NCBI GenBank assembly: GCA_942159475.1
Contig: OW804102.1
Location: forward strand, 24,680,684 to 24,744,683
DNA length: 64,000 bases
Origin: Sthenelais limicola
Lineage: Eukaryota; Annelida; Polychaeta; Phyllodocida; Sigalionidae
Reading direction: 5' to 3'
Positions 22,687 through 29,820 of the stretch are shown here, one piece after another. The notes under the pieces were generated by a model. That model did not search any database and was not told where the DNA came from. It saw nothing but the letters and a program-made list of their open reading frames with translations. The position numbers were made by a program, and so were the translations under genes. Each line of letters opens with the position of its first letter. Position 1 is the first letter of the stretch.

Positions 22687-24445
22687 ATGGCGAAGTCTGG
22701 TCTCTTCTTGTCTCTGATCATAATCCTTTTTTATCCTTGCCCATCCGCCGCATATCAGGAATATGATTGTGCAGACGATATAGGAAAATGCACCTGCACA
22801 TCGGAAACAGTGATTTGTGAAGATATTGATTATCCTGCAACACTATATGCAGAGACAAGAACAGTGCGCAAAATTCGCATGAGCAGTTGTTGGATTTCAC
22901 GCTGGAGCACAAGCTTCTTTTCCAAATTCACGAAGCTGATGGTGGTTGATATAAGGAATCAATTAGTAGATTTCGACTGCTCTTCCCTACCAACCGATCC
23001 TTCATTCATCATATTAAGTGACTGTGAAAAGAAAAAGAAGGATTCCTCCACCTATATTCCAATTCCGATTCCTTTACCCATTCCAAGAAGGAGACCAGGT
23101 AAGAATAATGCTTACTATAACTTCCTCGCAACTTTTTATTTGTTTATTTTATTTACAATATTGTTAATGAAAATTTATTATATTTAGCCCACAATGAAGA
23201 CAATGGCGGAGATGACGGGGATGAAGGAGGGGGAGGAGGAGGCGATAATGTCTTGCATATTAGGCATCACCAAGAACAGATGGAAGAAGAAATCGAGCTT
23301 GACGCAGAAAATGATGAAGAATTAATTGTAATATCCGACAGTGACAGCACAGATGATGACGACGACGAAAGCCACGATGGAAATAGCAATGGTTGGAACG
23401 CAAGCAATTATTTTTCCACTACATTACGATAGTTTAATTAATTTGGTGATGATGTACTAATAAGGTTTAAATCTCAAGCTTTATATAAAGGTTAATGCTA
23501 GATTGATCTATTGAATGAAGTTGTGACTAGCATAAAATGGCGGGGAGAAAAGGGGTGTGTATTTATTTCCTGCTGACATATTAAGTAAAAAAAAATAGGT
23601 GATATACCTATTTTAATACATTATAGATACTTTTCTCACTTCAGAATATGAGCCATACGACTTTGGTGAAAATATGGCGGAGTTCAACTTATCAACGGAC
23701 ACAGAAACGACCAACTCTCTAAATTCCTCTTTCCCTAGTTGGAATTCTTCATCTGCAGATTCTAATGATGGATACGCACCATACACTAGAAAACTTTCGT
23801 CCACTTTTGTGTCTGTATTAGTATTTTGGGTCGTTTTCACTGGAGTAGTGCTTTTTTCCATCATTATGGTGTGTAGATTTGGGAAGGTGAGATAATTGGA
23901 ATGTTTTATGGGTTTAGATAAATTGTCTACATTACTAAAGGTAATTTTCAATTTTGTTATTATCATAGTAAAGCAAACTAGGGGAAAAAAGTTAAATCAT
24001 GTTTTCCCACCTCCACTTTTACTTTAAAATAATATATAAAAAATTTCAGTGTCCGTGCTCTTTCTGCAATCCGAGAAAAAAAAGAAATTCTGAAGTGCCT
24101 TCCCCATCTCAAGACTCATCCGTGTGTGAATATGATTCAAGTGATCGAGGTACTAGTACGAAAAATGACCAATAATGCATATAAATTAAGTTTGAAAATT
24201 TTATTATCAATAACTACTTTTATTTTAGTATTCATTCAAACATAAACTGCTATAATATACATGGAAAAACACTAGTTAAATGGTTCTAAGAATAATAAAT
24301 ATAGTACAGTTTTATAACGGTTCTAGTTTTTAATACAAGGTGTATTATATTATAATCAATGCAAAAAACACTTTTTTCAGCCGAGACTGGCTTTCAATCC
24401 GCCGATTCCTCATCCATCCTTACCCCCTCAACTAGTCGAAGGTAA
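22687..24445 (+). CDS. Type I transmembrane protein, five exons
   Basis: Proposed exons: 22687-23098, 23188-23391, 23645-23886, 24050-24149 and 24381-24445, giving 340 aa. All introns are GT-AG, and phases agree at every join (1, 1, 0, 1). Exon 1 encodes a signal peptide (about residues 1-22, cut after SAA) and a Cys-rich ectodomain with an LRR-N-cap-like CTCTSETVICEDI and one or two leucine-rich-like units. Exon 2 is Gly/Asp/Glu-rich. Exon 3 has two NSS glycosylation sites and one membrane span (TFVSVLVFWVVFTGVVLFSII). Exon 4 begins with the juxtamembrane Cys motif CPCSFC and a basic stop-transfer run. Exon 5 is a Ser-rich tail. The gene ends 15 bp from the convergent capsid gene. The second donor (ATG|GTTGGA) is weak. 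It could be a receptor mimic, attachment or envelope-like protein. Confidence 0.68.
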
Positions 24446-24459
24446 GAATTTGTAAATGG

Positions 24460-25755
24460 TTAAACTATTTTTACATTCCTCACTGCATCAATTTCCATTT
24501 GGGATCGAGATTTGCAGTAAACAATTGCCGTCACGGCTGATGGTAATGCTTCTCCAAATCTGGCGCTAATTTGAGTTTCCCCCTTCTTAATAAGAGGCAC
24601 GATATCGGAATCAGAGGGGGATATATCAAATTTAAAAATCACATGCCCATCCTTATACTTAGCATAACTTGTATAACTTTCATTATTTTTCTTATCCTTA
24701 ATACTAGAATATGCTTGAATGTAGTTCTCCTCATCAAAATCACATTTTATAGTGGGAGCAGGGACGCTCTTCCCATCGACAAAAAATCCCAGCTCCTCGA
24801 CAAAAAAGTGCTGGAATTTAAAGGGATTTCTATTCGCCTTCCCTGTCACTCGCTCTGTTTCTAAAAAGCAGATGCATACAGATTCAGGAACAGAGTCTAG
24901 CAAAATGTTATTTTCAGTCCACTCTGTCGATCCTTGGGGAATTGTATATCTTCTGACATCTTCACGAATAAAGGGGTATACAGCTGGATGCTTTTGCAAA
25001 ATTTCATTGTGAGCCAGCATAACATCTGGACTTATTTGCAAGTGACAGGCTTTATAAATTGCTTCCTTGATTTTAATGCGATATTTTTTAGCTGCGTCAC
25101 CGTTTAATAGTCTAAACTCCTCCGAAGCTTGATGAAGTATTATTTTAATTGAAACCCCACTTAGGATAGGCTTTGATTGGTTACATATTCCTATCCTAAG
25201 TGCCCCTTCAAATTCTGCATCTTTTCCTTGCTTTGTAAATTTTGCTCTAGCTTTAAATCCAGTATTTCCTCCCGTTGCAGTTATATCAAACGAATCAAAA
25301 TTACCAGCATCAAGATAGTATCCTTCTGTATATAGCGAAGTTTCTCTTTCTTGATTGGTGCACTCCAAATAGGAATCAAGCATGGCTTTGTGGGCATAGT
25401 TAATGCCGATTCCTGATGTACATGGGCGATCATTTACCAAAAACTCGACCTGCCTAAATATGGTTGAAAGAGGGAGGTTTAGTAATGCTATTTTTCCATC
25501 CTCTCCCGTAATAGCACCTCCTGTTTCTGCATTTTCAATAGCGAGTTTTAAGTATAGTTTGCTTTCATTTAATGCTAGATAGTCACCCGAATTTCCACTT
25601 ATGTAAAACTGAATAGGGGCTCCGTATGTCGTTGCAGATTGGGGTCTATAGTGTCGTATTTCTTTATTTTTTACTGCAGAGTCGACGTTAATGGAAGAAA
25701 AGAGATCTAGTGCATCTGTGTGAGCTTCTGAATAGTTCTCTCGCATATACTCCAT
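24460..25755 (-). CDS. MCP: Major capsid protein, double jelly-roll
   Basis: 431 aa from ATG 25755. The N-terminal pattern (ALDLFSS, then GAPIQFYISG, YLALNESKLYLKLAIEN and LPLSTIFRQVEFLVND) is characteristic of Polinton/adintovirus major capsid proteins, as is the full length. The family forms trimeric pseudo-hexameric capsomers of an icosahedral shell, as in virophages and adenoviruses. It lies last in a tight minus-strand chain: the stop codon of the basic protein is followed by a single A and then this ATG, so there is no room for a separate promoter. Intact, without introns. Strong call by family pattern and context. Confidence 0.92.
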   Translation of the reverse strand: MEYMRENYSEAHTDALDLFSSINVDSAVKNKEIRHYRPQSATTYGAPIQFYISGNSGDYLALNESKLYLKLAIENAETGGAITGEDGKIALLNLPLSTIFRQVEFLVNDRPCTSGIGINYAHKAMLDSYLECTNQERETSLYTEGYYLDAGNFDSFDITATGGNTGFKARAKFTKQGKDAEFEGALRIGICNQSKPILSGVSIKIILHQASEEFRLLNGDAAKKYRIKIKEAIYKACHLQISPDVMLAHNEILQKHPAVYPFIREDVRRYTIPQGSTEWTENNILLDSVPESVCICFLETERVTGKANRNPFKFQHFFVEELGFFVDGKSVPAPTIKCDFDEENYIQAYSSIKDKKNNESYTSYAKYKDGHVIFKFDISPSDSDIVPLIKKGETQISARFGEALPSAVTAIVYCKSRSQMEIDAVRNVKIV

Positions 25756-25756
25756 T

Positions 25757-26194
25757 TTATTTCTTGCTTTTCTTGCTTGAAGATTTTTTTTTTAATGTTT
25801 TTTTCTGCCTTTTAGCAGGATGGCTAGTCTTTTCCCTTCCACGGTCTTTTGAAGAATGATGGGATGCAATCGAGTCAAGGAAATTTAAAGCTTCTGCTCT
25901 TTTTCTTTTTCGGCTTAAAGTTTTTTCATCATTCCCAAGAGGGTGGATAATTGAGTCCAACTTTTCAGCCCCCTCTTCCTCTGCAATCTGTTTTTTAACC
26001 AAAGATTTATTTCTTTCTGTTTCCTGCGCTATCTCTGTCACCATGTTAAATACAGGGCGGGTTTTATTTACCACCTTCACTCGCTCACCTTGAAGTGAAA
26101 ATACTCGCCCTTTTTGCTTAGAATGCCCGCTTATTAAAGATTCATAATGCTTTTTCCACTTATCTGATGATGACGTATAAGGCACAAGCGCCAT
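25757..26194 (-). CDS. Small basic protein between the capsid genes
   Basis: 145 aa. The N-terminus (MALVPYTSSSDKWKKHY) is structured-looking. The C-terminal third is extremely Lys/Arg/Ser-rich (KRQKKTLKKKSSSKKSKK), like a DNA-condensing core or scaffold protein of adenovirus-like particles. It sits 15 bp after the minor capsid gene and 1 bp before the major capsid gene, so it is very probably a virion component. The exact family is not certain. The alternative is a nuclear-localising assembly factor. Confidence 0.72.
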   Translation of the reverse strand: MALVPYTSSSDKWKKHYESLISGHSKQKGRVFSLQGERVKVVNKTRPVFNMVTEIAQETERNKSLVKKQIAEEEGAEKLDSIIHPLGNDEKTLSRKRKRAEALNFLDSIASHHSSKDRGREKTSHPAKRQKKTLKKKSSSKKSKK

Positions 26195-26209
26195 GGTGTT
26201 AATATATAA

Positions 26210-26779
26210 TTATTTCCTTAGTCTGAGATGAAGTGTGCAGTTTGTCTTTCTAGCAAGAAATAAGGATCGAGGGGCTGAATCAGGTTGTTTTATACGCATT
26301 CTCATCGTTTGTAAAACATTTCCAGATACTGGCATATAATATGGTGTAATATGCGAGGTGGGAATTGATTGAAAGTATCTTAATACCTGCATATTCTGTC
26401 CATGTATATAGCTGGGTTGAACTGCATCACATAATATAACCATATTCCTACTTTTTCCAAAAAGCGTCTGAGATAATGTTTCCCTCCCTCTAGTAATAAT
26501 ATCCAGTGATTGCACACCCTCGCTTTCTGCTTGATTTTCATTTTTTTTATCATCTTGCGCAATATTGGTAGTTTTGGATTGAGTCAGTGTGGACTCGTTT
26601 GTTAAGGTATTTTCAAGCAGAAAAATGTTGCCAATTGTATCTTCAAATGTTATGTCCAGCAAAGCACATTCCCAAACTCCTTCCAAGAATAAAGTTTTTT
26701 CTAGGGAGATTGTAAAATCAAAAGCTGTATTACTCGGGAATAGAGATGCATTATCTGTTGATGACGCAAATATATACAT
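26210..26779 (-). CDS. Minor capsid (penton-like) protein, single jelly-roll
   Basis: 189 aa from ATG 26779. The opening pattern (FASSTDNASLFPSNTAFDFTISL, then LFLEGVWECALLDITF) matches the Polinton penton proteins, in which a short strand-rich lead is followed by an L-x-G-x-W-E-x-x-L motif. It would form the fivefold vertices. It is shorter than many relatives, with a low-complexity Asn/Gln/Thr stretch around residues 60-90. It is the first gene of the three-gene structural cluster. Confidence 0.85.
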   Translation of the reverse strand: MYIFASSTDNASLFPSNTAFDFTISLEKTLFLEGVWECALLDITFEDTIGNIFLLENTLTNESTLTQSKTTNIAQDDKKNENQAESEGVQSLDIITRGRETLSQTLFGKSRNMVILCDAVQPSYIHGQNMQVLRYFQSIPTSHITPYYMPVSGNVLQTMRMRIKQPDSAPRSLFLARKTNCTLHLRLRK

Positions 26780-26850
26780 CGTCTTCGTCCTTTGAAATAC
26801 TTTTAAAAATGAAGCATATTTTTTTACGTGCTAGCATATATATTTTTTTC

Positions 26851-28077
26851 CTAGTTTCTTCTTCTTTTCTTTCTCTTTCGCTTCCCCAAGTCTTTTACAT
26901 ATGATTTTAACGTCCAACTATTACTCTCTTTTGGATAGCCAAGCCATTTTACCAATACCTCTTTTTGGCCTCTAGCATTTGTTCGTTCTTTTATTATTTT
27001 TTCCACCTCGAAGTATGTTTCTTCATTCACGTGAACAAGCTGCAATTGCTCCTCGTAAAATATCCCACTAATTGGATCATTTTCCCATGATTTAATATTA
27101 TATACTGGGATATGCTGATACACTTTCCTGTCCATTATTATGAAAAGTTCTTTTGAAAAAGATTCATCATATTCTCTATCAAAAGGAGTCCTCATATAGC
27201 TTATTCTCACTTTATCATTTATCGAATACTTAAAACTAGTTTTTGTCCATACGTATGGTTGTTCGTTTTCAATATATTGCTTTTTCCATAATACATGACG
27301 ATCTGTCTTTCTTGCCTCCTCAGGAGTCATTCCTATTGATCTATGGTATGAGTTGTTTTGAGAACTAGTGATATCTTGAAGAAAATCTTTCCATTGAAAA
27401 GAATTTTCTCGCTTTAAATATCTTTGTAGTTTTTTGCGAAATGTTTTTATGGCTCTTTCTGCAAAGTTTGCTTTTTTTTCCGTCCTTGTTGTAAAATGGT
27501 TAATGTTATACTTTTCATAAACCTTCTTAGCAGTTTTATTAATAAATTCCCCTCCCATGTCTGTGCGAAGTACCTTTGGAGAAATGTCTTCAAATAGTGA
27601 TTCCAATGCGGGGGCGGAATCTTCTGCTTTTAGACTTTTAAGTGCTCTTGTCCAAATTTTGTGAGTAAAAATATCAACTGCTAACATTATAAATGAATAA
27701 CCACTGTTTTGTTTTTTAAAATAATCCATGTTTATACAATCCGCGTCCCACTGTTGATCCATTTCTGAAACAACCACCCTTGGTCTTTTAAAAGATTTTT
27801 TTCTGGGGGTAAACAGGGTATACGAATCCTGACTAAGTAACCATTTTTTTATTTCCTTCTTGGTTATTTGGTGGTCTTTATTTTTTTTAACTTGATAATA
27901 TAGACTCTCAACTCCCCCCAATTCTGGAACCGTGTCTTTATTTCCATAATAAATCCTCGTTAGGTAGTCATCTAGAATCTTTGGAGAAATAACTTCCTTG
28001 AATTTCTTTTTTATATTTGCTGGCCTCCTTGTGCTTAATTTTTGTAGTCTTTTAAGTTCTATCTTTCGATCATCCAT
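26851..28077 (-). CDS. INT: Retrovirus-like integrase with C-terminal chromodomain
   Basis: 408 aa. The rve catalytic core runs from about residue 100 to 250, with the acidic triad D113 (QWDADCINM), D173 (RTDMGGEF) and E207 (ANFAERAIKTF). A Polinton-type lead, KWLLSQDSYTLF, precedes it. Residues about 355-403 (YFEVEKIIKERTNARGQ, then VLVKWLGYPKESNSW) form a chromodomain with its aromatic cage region, which in Polinton and chromoviral integrases directs insertion to marked chromatin. It catalyses terminal cleavage and strand transfer, giving the observed 6-bp duplication. It is in line with the capsid genes, 19 bp after the upstream small gene. Intact. Confidence 0.95.
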   Translation of the reverse strand: MDDRKIELKRLQKLSTRRPANIKKKFKEVISPKILDDYLTRIYYGNKDTVPELGGVESLYYQVKKNKDHQITKKEIKKWLLSQDSYTLFTPRKKSFKRPRVVVSEMDQQWDADCINMDYFKKQNSGYSFIMLAVDIFTHKIWTRALKSLKAEDSAPALESLFEDISPKVLRTDMGGEFINKTAKKVYEKYNINHFTTRTEKKANFAERAIKTFRKKLQRYLKRENSFQWKDFLQDITSSQNNSYHRSIGMTPEEARKTDRHVLWKKQYIENEQPYVWTKTSFKYSINDKVRISYMRTPFDREYDESFSKELFIIMDRKVYQHIPVYNIKSWENDPISGIFYEEQLQLVHVNEETYFEVEKIIKERTNARGQKEVLVKWLGYPKESNSWTLKSYVKDLGKRKRKKRRRN

Positions 28078-28096
28078 AATCCCCTTTAATGCTTGA

Positions 28097-28504
28097 CTAT
28101 TTTATAGGAGTCCATAGATGCTTCCAAGAATTTTTATTTCTGATCTTGCCTTTTACATCTTTTTTAACCTCTCTGGTTTTAAGGACTTTGTTTACCTGTT
28201 TTTTTCTTGTTCGATCCTTCGGAAAAATAAAATGCTCGCTCAGTATTTTACTTTTCCTTACAGGTTTTCCAGGGGGTGGTTCTGCGAAATTTGGCTTTGA
28301 ATATCCTTCATTAACTGACGATTTTTCTATATTTTCATTCTTCTTTTTATATCCAGCTTGATCCGCGGCTGGTTCGGTGTCAAGATGGAGTGAGGGTGTA
28401 GATTCTGAGCGATGTGAGTTATAGTTTTTTGCAGTCTCCAAATCCTTAAGCATTTTTTCATATTTTTCAAAGCCTACTAATATCATTTTCTTTGTATGCT
28501 TCAT
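28097..28504 (-). CDS. Small conserved-type Polinton protein, function unknown
   Basis: 135 aa from ATG 28504, whose ATG overlaps the TGA of the preceding frame (ATGA). The N-terminus (MILVGFEKYEKMLKDLE) is helical. The centre is charged and disordered. The C-terminal half is basic (RKSKILSEHF, KDRTRKKQVNKVLKTREVKK) and ends WKHLWTPIK. Small genes with a similar opening occur next to the hydrophobic gene and the integrase in other Polintons, by recall only. Likely a virion or assembly component; function not assigned. Confidence 0.65.
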   Translation of the reverse strand: MKHTKKMILVGFEKYEKMLKDLETAKNYNSHRSESTPSLHLDTEPAADQAGYKKKNENIEKSSVNEGYSKPNFAEPPPGKPVRKSKILSEHFIFPKDRTRKKQVNKVLKTREVKKDVKGKIRNKNSWKHLWTPIK

Positions 28505-28818
28505 AATAAAGCCAGGATCTTATCCTTAATTAGCAACAGACAATAATAGAAGGCAGGGAAGTTTTTTTGAATAATTTCTAAAAGTTTCTTTGCACACTGT
28601 CGCAACTTTCCCAACTTCTTAATAAGTGATTTATGGCGAGATATCTTTCTGCTGACTATTTTTGATAAGGGGAGCAGGAGAATATTCGAAGCTATTTCAC
28701 ACAGAGCCTTAATCTGAGAAGAAGTAGCTGTAAATAGCAAACCCTTGGCTTGCGTTCTACTGGTTGTGGAAAGAAGAAGTTGTAGATATGTTTTTTCCTT
28801 TTTTAAATTCACAGACAT
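28501..28818 (-). CDS. Small amphipathic Polinton protein
   Basis: 105 aa. The pattern LQLLLSTTSRTQAKGLLFTATSSQ then LCEIASNILLLPLS, a run of basic helices, and a hydrophobic C-terminus (FPAFYYCLLLIKDKILALL) is one I associate with a small protein present in many animal Polintons. No enzymatic motif is present. Amphipathic or hydrophobic helices suggest membrane-lytic or capsid-internal function, analogous to adenovirus pVI, but this is inference. It overlaps the next gene by four bases (ATGA), a coupling unusual for eukaryotic DNA. Confidence 0.68.
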   Translation of the reverse strand: MSVNLKKEKTYLQLLLSTTSRTQAKGLLFTATSSQIKALCEIASNILLLPLSKIVSRKISRHKSLIKKLGKLRQCAKKLLEIIQKNFPAFYYCLLLIKDKILALL

Positions 28819-28914
28819 TTTCTTACGTAAAATATCTCAGCTCCGAAAAAAGATCCACCCTATCCTGTCAACTTTTTTATTGCAAATGAGAACGGTGCAC
28901 TATATGTAAGTCCT

Positions 28915-29574
28915 TTATGAGTTCGCAGGTGCATATATAATAACCTCATTTCCTAATATGTTAGATTTTATGCGCATGTCTGGTTCATGCATGATCTGAT
29001 GCGGGCTCAAATCAAGTAAAAGATATCCATACTTTTTTTTTAAAACCGCATGCTCGTATGATTCCACTAATCTTTTCCCTAATCCAGTTTGTTGAGCAAG
29101 AACGTTAATTTGTTTAACATCTCTATTATTTTTCGTAAGAATAAAATAATGTGTGTTTATGCTAATTGATCTGGATTTTTTCCCCTGTTCAAACAAGTTT
29201 TGAACTACGTATATAATAGAACAGTTATAGTGATGCGAGGTTCTAGTAAATAATCGCTCCGAATCCTTATCATTCACCATTTCATTCATTAAATCATCTA
29301 ATACGATAATTACGTGTTCTTGATCTAGGGCAAAATCCTTTACATCCTCTTCAGATGGTAATCCTTTAACAAATGTAATGTGGTCAAAAGAGGGATCTTC
29401 AAATTTTTTTTGCCACACACCATAGCAATACATTACATCTCGGGCTTTTTTTGAAAATAATTTATTCCTTTCCTGCAATATCTCAAACAAAATTGTGGTT
29501 TTCCCAGATCCACTGACCCCAGCGATTCCAATACTGCACGGAGCTAAGAACATATAATCTATTTCAACTTCCAT
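28915..29574 (-). CDS. Genome-packaging ATPase (FtsK/HerA, A32-like)
   Basis: 219 aa. Walker A is GVSGSGKTT (residues 19-27). Walker B is VIIVLDD (D93, D94). A sensor-type strand, SIIYVVQNLFEQGK, follows, then the family's C-terminal TGLGKRLVESYE region. The length is typical of Polinton/virophage packaging ATPases, which pump DNA into preformed capsids. It lies between the polymerase and the small structural genes, co-directional and intact. Confidence 0.93.
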   Translation of the reverse strand: MEVEIDYMFLAPCSIGIAGVSGSGKTTILFEILQERNKLFSKKARDVMYCYGVWQKKFEDPSFDHITFVKGLPSEEDVKDFALDQEHVIIVLDDLMNEMVNDKDSERLFTRTSHHYNCSIIYVVQNLFEQGKKSRSISINTHYFILTKNNRDVKQINVLAQQTGLGKRLVESYEHAVLKKKYGYLLLDLSPHQIMHEPDMRIKSNILGNEVIIYAPANS

Positions 29575-29820
29575 CTTGCCTCTTATTCCCTCAATGAAGT
29601 ATAGTCAAGTGAGGATGTTTTTTTAATACAATCGATTTTATTAGGTAAGTACATTAATAATACAACGCAAGTATGCATAAGGACAGTAATAAAATAGAAA
29701 TGTTTAAAAATAAAATAATATTATACACATCTACACATACATACATACATACATATATACATACATAATATTTTCACATAAGTATACAATGAATAGTCTT
29801 AAATTATACTAAGCTAATGC
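29575..29820. other. Spacer between polymerase and ATPase genes
   Basis: AT-rich, with a TACATACATACATACATACA-type microsatellite near 29740-29768. It presumably contains the polymerase 3' end and the ATPase promoter on the minus strand. No gene seen. Confidence 0.6.
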
